A DNA stretch of 23,086 bases, from NCBI GenBank assembly GCA_934088535.1, contig CAKOJC010000018.1:1-23086 (forward strand). Direction: 5' to 3'. A program made the translations under genes and the position numbers. This document shows positions 14,545-22,808 of the stretch, piece after piece; positions within the stretch are counted from its first letter, which is position 1, and each line of letters starts with the position of its first letter. Under the pieces are notes generated by a model. That model searched no databases, had not been told where the DNA came from, and was given only the letters and a program-made list of their open reading frames with translations. This DNA comes from an uncultured Bacilli bacterium (GTDB taxonomy: Bacteria; Bacillota_I; Bacilli_A; RF39; UBA660).

Positions 14545-15126
14545 TTAACTCCTCTTTAAGTTTAGTTTACCACAGTTTCTAAATATATTCTTATTATAAG
14601 TAATTTTTTTATCGTTTGTATCACTTGGTAATTCTATTATTTCAAGTACATAGTTTTTAATATTTACTAAGAATTTTATATTGTCTTTTTTTATTAAATA
14701 ATATGGTGATAAGTCATTTAATGCATCAGCAGTAGATACTGGACCTATTTCTGGCATTATAAATGTATCTAAAACTAAATCTACAGCATTTAAATTTCTA
14801 CTTCTTGATAGTACATATATCTCATATGCTTCATCAAAATAATCTTTTAATACTTCTTCATACATAGATAATTTATTTTTGTACTTATTTTTATCTAATT
14901 CTTTTTTTAATGTTAGTGCTGGTAGATTATTATCATTACCAAGTAAATAGTCTATTGTTAAACCAAACAATTTTGATAGTTCTTGTAAATTAGTTATATC
15001 TGGAAGTCCATCATCATTTTCCCATTTAGTTATTGCTTGTCTTGAAACATTGATTAATTCTGATAGTTCTTCTTGTGTGAATCCAAATCTTTTTCTTATT
15101 TCTTTTAGTTTTTCTCCAAATGTCAT
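14545..15126 (-). CDS. XRE-family transcriptional regulator
   Basis: 193 residues. A Cro/CI-type helix-turn-helix covers residues 1-62: FGEKLKEIRKRFGFTQEELSELINVSRQAITKWE, then LPDITNLQELSKLFGLTIDYLL, the standard Firmicutes pattern. The remaining 130 residues are not a recognised ligand domain. AAGGAGGA ribosome site. An imperfect palindrome about 70 bp upstream (15195-15215) could be its operator. First gene of the run that ends with ung. Confidence 0.9.
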   Translation of the reverse strand: MTFGEKLKEIRKRFGFTQEELSELINVSRQAITKWENDDGLPDITNLQELSKLFGLTIDYLLGNDNNLPALTLKKELDKNKYKNKLSMYEEVLKDYFDEAYEIYVLSRSRNLNAVDLVLDTFIMPEIGPVSTADALNDLSPYYLIKKDNIKFLVNIKNYVLEIIELPSDTNDKKITYNKNIFRNCGKLNLKRS

Positions 15127-15194
15127 CTTTTCCTCCTTCCATAACTAATTTTACATATTTTTATGCTTTTTTAATAGCAATTATACTTTACATT

Positions 15195-15215
15195 TATGCT
15201 ACTTATAGTGGCATA
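15195..15215. repeat. Imperfect palindrome, candidate operator of the XRE gene
   Basis: TATGCTACT-TAT-AGTGGCATA: 9-bp arms with one mismatch, just after the lipoprotein stop and upstream of the XRE gene. It lacks a T-run, so it does not look like a terminator. Confidence 0.4.
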
Positions 15216-15216
15216 A

Positions 15217-15660
15217 CTATTCAATAGTGAATTCTCCTACTACATAGAATAATTCAAGTGTCTCAGGTACAGATATTTCTTTAACTACTCTATATTCTCC
15301 TTTTGACAATTTAGAATAACTTTGTTTCCAATCAATAATTATTTGATCTGTTGATTTTGGATCAACTTCATATATTTCATCTGCGAATTCATTTACAACA
15401 TTTAGTTTGTACCATACATCATCTTTTTTCATTTCAATTTCATAAGCGGGTGTATAGTCTATAGCTCTTTTCATATTATTTTCAAGTACGAAAGTTGCCC
15501 CTGTCTTTGTTAAAGTTTCTTCTCTTAATTTTAATAATACTTCATCATTTTCTGCTTTTACAGTTGATTCTTCTCCTATAAGTTTTTCTGTGTTATTGCA
15601 TCCAGTTAAGCAAAACATAAGTGTTAAGCCAATTAATAAAGCTCCAATTATTTTTTTCAT
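15217..15660 (-). CDS. Lipoprotein with Ig-like (Big_14-type) domain
   Basis: 147 residues. Lipoprotein signal with lipobox CLTGC (Cys21). The domain after it contains TGATFVLENNM, YTPAYEIEMKKDDVWYKL and YSKLSKGEYRVVKEI, the layout of the Ig-like fold seen in many Firmicutes lipoproteins (Big_14). Anchored outside the membrane; role unknown. The ATG overlaps the transporter stop (ATGA), with AAGGAG inside the transporter's final codons, so the two are co-translated. Confidence 0.83.
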   Translation of the reverse strand: MKKIIGALLIGLTLMFCLTGCNNTEKLIGEESTVKAENDEVLLKLREETLTKTGATFVLENNMKRAIDYTPAYEIEMKKDDVWYKLNVVNEFADEIYEVDPKSTDQIIIDWKQSYSKLSKGEYRVVKEISVPETLELFYVVGEFTIE

Positions 15661-16847
15661 ATCTTCTCCTTTTTACATTTTATTAACCTTATTATACTAT
15701 AACTATTGATTATTATCATTATGAAAATTAAATTATCTACGAGATTCCATAAAAAATTACTTTTAAATAATATCCCACTTACTGCGAATGATATAAATAT
15801 AATCTTGAATATACTTAGTATTTTCTTGTTATTAGTCAAATACTCTATATTATTTTTTCCTATGTAGTAACCACTAAGTATAGTTGTAAAACCAAATAAT
15901 ATGTAAAGTGTTAATAAAAAGTAAAGTCCATATTTACCTAGTATTTGTGTATAAACTCTAGTTAGAAGCAAATTATAGTTATTTATTACATCATTAGTAC
16001 TCATATAAATTAGTAATAAAAGTGTAATAATAATTGTTATAAATATTCCTATAAAATATACACTAAGTATTTGATAGCTTATAGATGTCTTTAAATCATT
16101 TTTATCACTAGCACTTCCTGTACTAGTAGTACCTATTAGTAATTCATTCATAAATATGCTTCTTTTTATACCAATTATTAAACCAGTTAATATTGATTCA
16201 GAATTTGTTATATCTTTTAGAAATATATTAATATTTATCAAGTTAAAATTCTTTATTATTCCATATATACTTACTAGTAAAAAAAGCATACACATTATTG
16301 GTACGATTTTATTTAAAGATGATAATACTTCATCTATCGAAAGACTAAAAGTTATTATTAATACTAAAACAGAAACTATAATAATTATTAATTTCTTTAT
16401 ATTAAGTAGTTCTAGTAAATAACCTATTGAATTCATTTGAATCATTTGAAATAGAAATGAGTATATAACTATTAAAAGTATTAATGCAATAATTGAAAGG
16501 ATTTTTTTATTAAGACCATATTTAAGTATAAAGTATGGTCCTCCAACATAATTATTTTTATTCTCTTTTTTATATTTATTTCCAAAGTAGCTTTCAACAT
16601 AAATAATTGAAGTTACAAGAAATGAAAAAAGTATCATCCATATAACAGATGAAAAGCCACCTATAATTATTGAAGATGTTGTTCCTATTAAAGAACCTAC
16701 CCCAATCTTTGTACCTAGTGTTAAAAATAAAGACGTTTTATCTTTTGTAAGTATCTCTTTTAGGTTAATTTTATAATTTTTAAATTTTAATTTTATACTT
16801 AAAATAAATGATAAACAAAATAAAAATACAATTAGTAAAGTCCACAT
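15657..16847 (-). CDS. AGCS-type sodium/amino-acid symporter, short divergent member
   Basis: 396 residues with about ten hydrophobic segments. LGTKIGVGSLIGTTSSIIIGGFSSVIWM (about 45-72), ESYFGNKYK and VGGPYFILKYGL match the first half of Na+/alanine (glycine) symporters. Length is below the usual 440-480, with a shortened N-terminus. Substrate could differ because the family's signature is altered (GTKIGVGS in place of GNIAGV). The ATG at 16847 has no ribosome site, and a TATAAT sits only 4 nt ahead of it. No better start is in frame. Coupled to the downstream lipoprotein. Confidence 0.75.
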   Translation of the reverse strand: MWTLLIVFLFCLSFILSIKLKFKNYKINLKEILTKDKTSLFLTLGTKIGVGSLIGTTSSIIIGGFSSVIWMILFSFLVTSIIYVESYFGNKYKKENKNNYVGGPYFILKYGLNKKILSIIALILLIVIYSFLFQMIQMNSIGYLLELLNIKKLIIIIVSVLVLIITFSLSIDEVLSSLNKIVPIMCMLFLLVSIYGIIKNFNLININIFLKDITNSESILTGLIIGIKRSIFMNELLIGTTSTGSASDKNDLKTSISYQILSVYFIGIFITIIITLLLLIYMSTNDVINNYNLLLTRVYTQILGKYGLYFLLTLYILFGFTTILSGYYIGKNNIEYLTNNKKILSIFKIIFISFAVSGILFKSNFLWNLVDNLIFIMIIINSYSIIRLIKCKKEKI

Positions 16848-16870
16848 ACTAATTATATTTATGTATTTAA

Positions 16871-16897
16871 AAAGTTATCACTATTTATGATAACTTT
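16871..16897 (-). terminator. Terminator built over the rlmH stop codon
   Basis: 10-bp perfect arms (AAAGTTATCA/TGATAACTTT), 7-nt loop containing the rlmH TAG, then TTTTT on the minus strand. Confidence 0.75.
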
Positions 16898-17318
16898 CAT
16901 TATTTAATATTTTAAAACTTCTATATATTTGTTCTAATAATATGCCTCTAAATAATCCATGTGGAAATGTTAATTTTGAAAAAGATAATCTTAAATCACA
17001 CTTTTTCTTAACATTTTCATTTATTCCATCACTTCCACCTATTATGAATGTTATTGTTCCATAACCGTTTGTGAAAGCATTATCTATTATGTTTGATAAT
17101 TCTACTGAAGTATATTCTTTTCCATTTATATCCATGCATATATTAAAGTCTTTATCATTAATAGACCCTAATATTTCGTTTGATTCATTATTAATATTAG
17201 TATCTTTAAGTTCTATAATTTCTATTTTATGATATTTAGTTATTCTAGTTTTATAATCTTGTATTAAATCATTTAGGTATCTTTCTTTTATTTTACCTAC
17301 GCATAATATTCTTATCAT
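16881..17318 (-). CDS. rlmH: 23S rRNA (pseudouridine1915-N3)-methyltransferase RlmH
   Basis: 145 residues, slightly short of the usual 155-159. FIIGGSDG (92-98), LSFSKLTFPHGLFRGILLEQIYRSFKI and the invariant NESYHK ending identify the SPOUT enzyme that methylates pseudouridine 1915 of 23S rRNA. The start overlaps the M23 gene stop by one base (TAATG). This is the orfX gene whose 3' end receives SCC elements in staphylococci; here the end is followed directly by its terminator, with no insertion. Confidence 0.96.
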   Translation of the reverse strand: MIRILCVGKIKERYLNDLIQDYKTRITKYHKIEIIELKDTNINNESNEILGSINDKDFNICMDINGKEYTSVELSNIIDNAFTNGYGTITFIIGGSDGINENVKKKCDLRLSFSKLTFPHGLFRGILLEQIYRSFKILNNESYHK

Positions 17319-18775
17319 TATTTATATATTAACATTGGATTCATGTATTGACCATTCTTTTTAATAGCTAAGTGAAGGTGTTTACCAGTTGATTTACCAG
17401 TTGAACCCATTATACCTATTAATTGGCCTTTATCAACTTTTTCTCCTTTGTCTACCTTTCTTGAAGCTAAATGCATGTATATAGAAGTATATCCATTTCC
17501 ATGGTCTATATCAACATGGTTACCCATTGAGCCACTCCATCCTGAAGCAACTACTGTACCACTTTGTATTGCGAATATATTATCTGATTTAGTACCTACT
17601 ATATCTACTCCTCTATGCATTGCTCCTGCTTCACCTGTTACTGGATCTCTTCGGTAACCATACATAGATGAGAATCTAAATGGTTGTGTTGTTGGCCATG
17701 CCCAATATGTTGTATTTCCATAGTAAGATACATTTTTAGCACCTATTACTACTATTTCTTCTACTGCTTCATTGATTATTTCTTCTGAAACCATTTCTGA
17801 TTTCATGATGATACCATTACGTTCTTGAGTAGCAAATACAACTTTACTAAGACCATTTACACCTTTTTGTTTAACATATTTTGTTGATGCATCTAATGAT
17901 TTATCAAGTACTACTTTAGTATCATATTTTATTGTTTGAGTTTCTGTTTCAAATGAATCAACCATTATTTTAGCAACTGGATCGATAGTAGCTACGATTA
18001 CTTCTTGTCCTACTGCTAAAAGTGCATTTTCTCCCGCTATATCAGGATTTGCTATTAAGAAATCTTGTACTCCAAGTTTATTCTTTTCAGCTATTGTTTC
18101 TATTGTATCACTTTCTTGGACAGCATATTTATGTGTTAAATTAGTTGTACCAAATAAGAAGTACATACTTAAATCATCAGCATTTGTCATTATTTCATTT
18201 TCTGTTGATATAAGTGTTTTCTTTATAGTAACATCGTCCCCAAAGTATACATCTGTTACTTCTGTTCCTTCTTCATCAGTATCTTTTTCTTTACCATCTA
18301 AATAGTTTTGATAATCGTTTTTATCTAAGAATGCTGTTACAGTATTTTCTACTGCTTTATCTAAATCTTCTTTATTTAAGCAATAGAATTTTTTATTAGT
18401 GTTATCTTCTAAAGTTACCGTCACTTCATATCCTTCAATTGTGAATGGATCTAAGTCTTTTATTTCATTGTATACTTCTTTAGCTGTTAGTACATTGTTT
18501 TTATATGTTTTAACACTTTGTACTTCTAATCCTGATGGTGGATATACTTTATTAACTTTATATTTTTCTTTTAATTCTGTTTGTTCTTTATCTATTAAAT
18601 CATAAAGTTCATCTTTTGATTTTATAAGGCCTATTCTTTCTCCACCTAAAGATACTTGATAATAACTATTAACTGTTCTTTCTATTGGTTCAAATGTTAA
18701 ACACATATAAAGAACTATTGATATTGCGAATATACCAAATAATATATTTGCAGTTGTTAACTCTTTTTTATTCAT
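17318..18775 (-). CDS. M23 peptidoglycan hydrolase with LysM and G5 domains
   Basis: 485 residues from the ATG at 18775, which is 8 nt after AAGGA. One membrane anchor (about 10-26). A long extracellular stalk precedes a LysM domain (about 217-263, HKYAVQESDTIETIAEKNKL), a G5 domain (about 272-345) and an M23 metallopeptidase (about 355-478). Zinc ligands are H387 and D391 (HRGVD) and H468 in GKHLHLA. Expected to cut peptide crosslinks in peptidoglycan during growth or division. It overlaps dnaB by 8 bases and rlmH by one, so it is part of the rplI-dnaB-M23-rlmH operon. Confidence 0.92.
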   Translation of the reverse strand: MNKKELTTANILFGIFAISIVLYMCLTFEPIERTVNSYYQVSLGGERIGLIKSKDELYDLIDKEQTELKEKYKVNKVYPPSGLEVQSVKTYKNNVLTAKEVYNEIKDLDPFTIEGYEVTVTLEDNTNKKFYCLNKEDLDKAVENTVTAFLDKNDYQNYLDGKEKDTDEEGTEVTDVYFGDDVTIKKTLISTENEIMTNADDLSMYFLFGTTNLTHKYAVQESDTIETIAEKNKLGVQDFLIANPDIAGENALLAVGQEVIVATIDPVAKIMVDSFETETQTIKYDTKVVLDKSLDASTKYVKQKGVNGLSKVVFATQERNGIIMKSEMVSEEIINEAVEEIVVIGAKNVSYYGNTTYWAWPTTQPFRFSSMYGYRRDPVTGEAGAMHRGVDIVGTKSDNIFAIQSGTVVASGWSGSMGNHVDIDHGNGYTSIYMHLASRKVDKGEKVDKGQLIGIMGSTGKSTGKHLHLAIKKNGQYMNPMLIYK

Positions 18776-20111
18776 TTCCATCTTCCTTATTTGAATAATT
18801 ATCAAATTTACCTGTGTTCATCTTGAATAATAAGTTTACTGTTCCGGTTGAACCTGCTCTATGTTTTGCAACTAATAATTCTATTTTTCTATTTACATTG
18901 CCATCATATTTTCCATATTCATCGCTATGAAGGAAAAGTACGATATCGGCATCTTGTTCTATAGAACCAGATTCTCTTAAATCTGATAATTTAGGTTTAT
19001 TGTCACCGCCTTTTCTTTGCTCAACGCTTCTTGATAGTTGGGCTAGTGCTATAACTGGAATATCTAATTCCATTGCTAGTTTCTTTATATCACGACTTAT
19101 TTCACTTACTTCTTGAACTCTTTGTCCAGCATATTTGCTTGATGAAGAAAGTAATTGTAAGTAATCTATAATTATTAAATCTAAACCATCATCTGAATTT
19201 TTTATTTTTCTACATTTTCTTCTTATTTCACTTACTGTTAGACCACCTGAATCATCTACATAAAATTTAGTGTCAGATAGTTCACTCATTGCTTCGTTCC
19301 ATTTTTTCCAGTCTGTGTTTTTAAGTTTACCTGTTTTTAGAACGTCTCCATCAAGTCTACCAACTACTCCGAACATTCTTTTTGCAATTTCTTCTACACC
19401 CATTTCTAGTGAGAATAATGCTACGCTTTTTTTATCATGTATTGCTGCATTAAGTCCAACATTTAGTGAGAAAGCACTTTTACCACAACCTGGACGACCA
19501 GCTATAATTATAACTTGTTTCTTTTGAAGGCCTCTTGTCATCGCATCAAAATCATAATATCCTGTTCTAAGACCAGTATATTCATCTCCAGAGTCAGCTA
19601 GAGCTTCTAGATTTTTTTGTACTTCAGGAAGTACATCTTGTATTTTTTGGATATCACGTCCTAGTTTATCATTGTAAACACTTAATATATTCCTTTCAGC
19701 ATTTTCTACTATATCTACAACTGAATCTTTTTCATCATAGCATTCTTCTTGTATTTTAGTACTCTTTTCAATTAAATTACGAAGTACACTTTTTTCAAAT
19801 ATAATTTTTATATAGTATCCTAGGTTTGCAGTAGAAGGTACTGAATCTATAATCTTAGCAATGTACTCTACTCCTCCAACTTTAGATAATGATTTTGATT
19901 TATCTAATTCATTACATACTGTTTGAACATCTACTGGTATATTATTTACATGAAGTTCTTTCATAGTTTTAAATATAATTCTATTTTCTTCATAATAAAA
20001 CATTTCTTCAGTAACTTCATCAAGTATTCTGTCTAATGCTGATTTTTCTAAGAATCCACAACCAAGAACTGATATTTCTGCATCTTTATTTTGAGGTTCT
20101 TGTCTTGCCAT
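18768..20111 (-). CDS. dnaB: Replicative DNA helicase DnaB (DnaC in Bacillus naming)
   Basis: 447 residues, full length. N-terminal helical domain (about 5-105); RecA-like domain with Walker A GRPGCGKS (205-212), LFSLEM, Walker B LIIIDYLQL (312-320), ALAQLSR, DLRESGSIEQDAD and arginine finger KHRAG (416-420). Hexameric helicase at the replication fork. AGGAGTT ribosome site. It follows rplI by 9 nt, an arrangement common in Firmicutes. Confidence 0.97.
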   Translation of the reverse strand: MARQEPQNKDAEISVLGCGFLEKSALDRILDEVTEEMFYYEENRIIFKTMKELHVNNIPVDVQTVCNELDKSKSLSKVGGVEYIAKIIDSVPSTANLGYYIKIIFEKSVLRNLIEKSTKIQEECYDEKDSVVDIVENAERNILSVYNDKLGRDIQKIQDVLPEVQKNLEALADSGDEYTGLRTGYYDFDAMTRGLQKKQVIIIAGRPGCGKSAFSLNVGLNAAIHDKKSVALFSLEMGVEEIAKRMFGVVGRLDGDVLKTGKLKNTDWKKWNEAMSELSDTKFYVDDSGGLTVSEIRRKCRKIKNSDDGLDLIIIDYLQLLSSSSKYAGQRVQEVSEISRDIKKLAMELDIPVIALAQLSRSVEQRKGGDNKPKLSDLRESGSIEQDADIVLFLHSDEYGKYDGNVNRKIELLVAKHRAGSTGTVNLLFKMNTGKFDNYSNKEDGNE

Positions 20112-20120
20112 ATATAACTC

Positions 20121-20558
20121 CTACTTAGTTAAAACTACATTCACTGTAAAACTTACTTGTTTATGTAGATTAATAGTTACTATGTGTGTTCCTAGTGAAT
20201 TTATTTCTCCATCTATAATTATTTTTTTCTTATCTATATTATATCCCATCTTAGATAATTCTTCACTAATTTGTTTAGTTGTTATAGTACCAAATACTTT
20301 GTCGTTTGTACCTGTCTTAACCTTGAATTCAATCTTTTTATCTTTAAGTTTATTTTTAATTTCGTTGCATTCTTTAATTAATTCTTGTTCTTTTTCGTTT
20401 CTTTCATCTATTTCACCTTGAAGAACATTCATACTTTTTGATGTGTATGGTACTGCTAACTTTTTAGAAATTAAGAATTTAGCATATCCATCTTTAACTT
20501 CTTTGATTTCATCTTTCTTTGCTTGCTTTTTAACATCTTCAATAAATATAACTTTCAT
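20121..20558 (-). CDS. rplI: 50S ribosomal protein L9
   Basis: 145 residues. The N-terminal domain starts MKVIFIEDVKKQAKKDEIKEVKDGYAKFLI, followed by the long connecting helix and a C-terminal domain with VFGTITTKQI. Binds 23S rRNA at the base of the L1 stalk. GGAGGTGA ribosome site; first gene of the operon with dnaB. The usual GxGxxGxxxK-type N-terminal pattern is weaker here (KKDEIKEVKDGYA), but the overall match is clear. Confidence 0.96.
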   Translation of the reverse strand: MKVIFIEDVKKQAKKDEIKEVKDGYAKFLISKKLAVPYTSKSMNVLQGEIDERNEKEQELIKECNEIKNKLKDKKIEFKVKTGTNDKVFGTITTKQISEELSKMGYNIDKKKIIIDGEINSLGTHIVTINLHKQVSFTVNVVLTK

Positions 20559-20589
20559 AAGTCACCTCCATACAAATTAATGTATAAAT

Positions 20590-20598
20590 ATTATACCA
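20590..20598 (-). promoter_or_regulatory. Extended -10 promoter of the rplI-dnaB operon
   Basis: TGGTATAAT on the minus strand (TATAAT at 20590-20595); a T-run occupies the -35 position. Leader about 25 nt. Confidence 0.6.
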
Positions 20599-20619
20599 TA
20601 CCTGAAACTAAAAAAAAAG

Positions 20620-20648
20620 TTGTAAAAATAATCAAAATATTATATACT
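20620..20648 (+). promoter_or_regulatory. Promoter of the 468-residue tail-anchored protein gene
   Basis: TTGTAA (20620-20625), 17-bp spacer, TATACT (20643-20648). Divergent from the rplI promoter; the two -10 boxes are about 50 bp apart. Confidence 0.65.
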
Positions 20649-20676
20649 TATCTTAACATAATATGGAGGTAAGCAT

Positions 20677-22083
20677 ATGACAGTTACATTAGATATGGCT
20701 AAAGAATTAGAAGCACAAATTAAACTTATTCTTATGAATTTATATGGAAAAATGCTTCCTAGTGATAAGGTAACTTTACTTAATAGTACTGAATTTATAG
20801 ATGAGGAGATTATTAAAGGTAATTCTCGTACAGTTATAAATAATGTTATTAGAAAAATTACTGGTAGTGTTATAGATGTTACATGTACTAAAGAGTTAGA
20901 AGTAACTGAAGATAATTATAAAGAAGTATTATATGGTGAATTCTTAAATCAAGGATTAGTTGAATATTACTCTCAAAAAATAGCTGAAAAATTAAATATT
21001 AATTTAGATGAAAAACCTGAATTCAAAGAAAATCTTGAAGCTGTTAAAGCTTTATATGATAAACTTGGTGATGGACTTGATGAAAAGGTATTTACTGAAA
21101 ATGCTATGAAATTATTAGACGATGCTAAATTAGAAGAATTAGTTACCAAATGTGATAATAATGCTATCGAAGAATATTTAATGAGTTTAGAAAATGCTAA
21201 AGGTGCTTTAGATCCAGAAGAAATTGCTCCAGAAAATGGTAATGTTGGTAAAATTGATGAAGAAGGAAGAGTTCAAATAGTATATTTAGATGGAAAACAA
21301 TATATTAAATATGTTGATAAAAATAATGAAACTCATTTAGTAGAAAGTAATGACTCTAAACATGTTTCAGAAGTTTACAAAAGAACTATGATGAACTTGA
21401 ATCCTGGTGATAAATTAGATCAAGAAGCATTCTTTAAAGAATTAACTTCTTATATTCCGGAAACTGAATTAAATGTTAAAGAAGATATTAAAACTGATAG
21501 TCTAAATAATGAAGAAATTAATATGTTAAATTACATTCATGGTAAGGAACAATTTAGATTAGATAGTCAAGATGATGTTATTTCTCATAGTAGTAATCAA
21601 AAAATACATGTTATTGAGGAAACTAATGATATAGTTGTTACTAATGATCAAGATGGAAGAGTTGAATCTACTGTTGTTAGTGATGATCCTGAATCACAAG
21701 TTCAAGAAGATGGTAAATCAGATAAACCTCAAGAAGAAGAAAAAGACGATGAAAAAGTATTAACACCTGAAGAGTATGAAAAACTATGTGTAAAATTTGC
21801 TAATAATGAAGAGTTAACAATTGAAGAATTAAGAGCACTTAGAAGAAGTACTCCTGAAGAAGTTAAAGAAACTGAAAAAGGACAAGAGTTTCAAGAAGAA
21901 TTACAAGAAGAAGAAAGCAAAATGATTGAAGAGCAATCTGGTCCAGTACTAAGATATCCTGGATATAAATATGGAAGTCCTGCTTTCACTAATAAATATA
22001 TGTTAATTTATGTAGTACTAATTACTATTTGCGTTGGATTTATAGTTGGTGCTTTATTATTTAAGACATTTGGAATGAAATAA
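20677..22083 (+). CDS. Acidic tail-anchored membrane protein, unknown function
   Basis: 468 residues; GGAGGT ribosome site. No recognised domain. Residues 1-180 look helical and globular. About 195-230 has VQIVYLDGKQYIKYVDKNNETHLVE, a small beta segment. About 310-430 is a highly acidic, Glu/Asp-rich, probably disordered region with EEYEKLCVKFANNEELTIEELRALR inside. A single membrane helix at 441-462 (YMLIYVVLITICVGFIVGALLF) lies six residues from the C-terminus, so nearly the whole protein should face the cytosol, anchored by its tail. Position next to the replication/ribosome operon is divergent. Function unknown. Confidence 0.78.
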   Translation: MTVTLDMAKELEAQIKLILMNLYGKMLPSDKVTLLNSTEFIDEEIIKGNSRTVINNVIRKITGSVIDVTCTKELEVTEDNYKEVLYGEFLNQGLVEYYSQKIAEKLNINLDEKPEFKENLEAVKALYDKLGDGLDEKVFTENAMKLLDDAKLEELVTKCDNNAIEEYLMSLENAKGALDPEEIAPENGNVGKIDEEGRVQIVYLDGKQYIKYVDKNNETHLVESNDSKHVSEVYKRTMMNLNPGDKLDQEAFFKELTSYIPETELNVKEDIKTDSLNNEEINMLNYIHGKEQFRLDSQDDVISHSSNQKIHVIEETNDIVVTNDQDGRVESTVVSDDPESQVQEDGKSDKPQEEEKDDEKVLTPEEYEKLCVKFANNEELTIEELRALRRSTPEEVKETEKGQEFQEELQEEESKMIEEQSGPVLRYPGYKYGSPAFTNKYMLIYVVLITICVGFIVGALLFKTFGMK

Positions 22084-22108
22084 AATTAGATAATCACTTA
22101 TCTAATTT
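22083..22108 (+). terminator. Convergent terminator between the 468-aa gene and the methyltransferase
   Basis: 11-bp perfect arms (AAATTAGATAA/TTATCTAATTT), 4-nt loop, run of seven T on the plus strand. On the minus strand it is followed by TTTTATTT, so it may work both ways. It also encodes the last codons and stop of the methyltransferase. Confidence 0.8.
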
Positions 22109-22714
22109 TTTTATGCAAAATTCCCATAGTGTTTTTGGTTTTTCATATCTATCCATATGTTTTTCTTCTAAATATAATATTTCAAAATCTTTAAATAAAT
22201 CTTTAAAATCATTTTCTTCGAAGAATCTTTTATATATTTCTCCATCATAATAGAAATTTTTTTCTAATACTTTAGCATTTACTGGTATATGATATTTATC
22301 ATTAGCTGAGTTTACTCTACCTATCAAGTATCCATTATTGTTTAGTACTCTATGTATTTCATTCATTATATATTTTGTTGTTTTTGAATCAAAGTAATGA
22401 AGGCTTAGGTCTGCGATAATAATATTTATTTCATTATTATTAAATGGAAGACTCTTGCTCATATCAAATATACTTGTATTTAATTCCTTATGTTCAGTAT
22501 TTAAAATACTAATTACTTCAGTTGAAAAATCACAAGCTGTTACATCTTTGAAACCATTACCCAGTAAATAAAGACTAGTATATGCTCTTCCACAACCTAA
22601 TTCTATTATTTTGTCATTTTTGTTAAATAAATGTATATATTTGTCAAACCAATTGTCATAGGAAGAAGTATATCTTAAATGTATTCTATCCCAGTATTTA
22701 TCTAAGTTATTCAT
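22094..22714 (-). CDS. Class I SAM-dependent methyltransferase
   Basis: 206 residues from the ATG at 22714 (AGGTGA 6 nt upstream; an upstream GTG is inside that site). Motif I IIELGCGRAYTSLYL (about 36-50), acidic residue of motif II in VTACDFS, motif IV IIIADLSLHYF, motif V region EIHRVLNNNGYLIGRV. Methyltransf_11/25-like small-molecule methyltransferase; substrate unknown. Own promoter, single gene. Confidence 0.88.
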   Translation of the reverse strand: MNNLDKYWDRIHLRYTSSYDNWFDKYIHLFNKNDKIIELGCGRAYTSLYLLGNGFKDVTACDFSTEVISILNTEHKELNTSIFDMSKSLPFNNNEINIIIADLSLHYFDSKTTKYIMNEIHRVLNNNGYLIGRVNSANDKYHIPVNAKVLEKNFYYDGEIYKRFFEENDFKDLFKDFEILYLEEKHMDRYEKPKTLWEFCIKKLDK

Positions 22715-22731
22715 TGTTATCACCTATTTTT

Positions 22732-22760
22732 ATTTTAGCAAATAGTTTATTGGTTATCAA
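22732..22760 (-). promoter_or_regulatory. Promoter of the methyltransferase gene
   Basis: TTGATA (22755-22760), 17-bp spacer, TAAAAT (22732-22737) with TGC directly ahead, on the minus strand. Confidence 0.7.
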
Positions 22761-22790
22761 ATTCATTTTAAAGTTAGTGTAAACAAAAAA

Positions 22791-22808
22791 GATATAGTTT
22801 CCTATATC
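22791..22808 (-). terminator. Terminator of the right-edge membrane protein gene
   Basis: GATATAG-GAAA-CTATATC then TTTTTT on the minus strand; overlaps the TGA stop at 22807-22809. Confidence 0.8.

Noticed and set aside
1372..15660. UGA read as tryptophan, as in Mollicutes
   Set aside because: UGA ends the nudix gene, the AGCS gene, the LemA-like gene and the methyltransferase at family-consistent positions, and Trp residues in conserved motifs are encoded by TGG.
16871..16910. Possible SCC-type attachment site at the rlmH (orfX) 3' end
   Set aside because: The coding end ESYHK is similar to the staphylococcal target, but nothing is inserted here: the terminator and the next gene follow at once, with no recombinase or flanking repeat.
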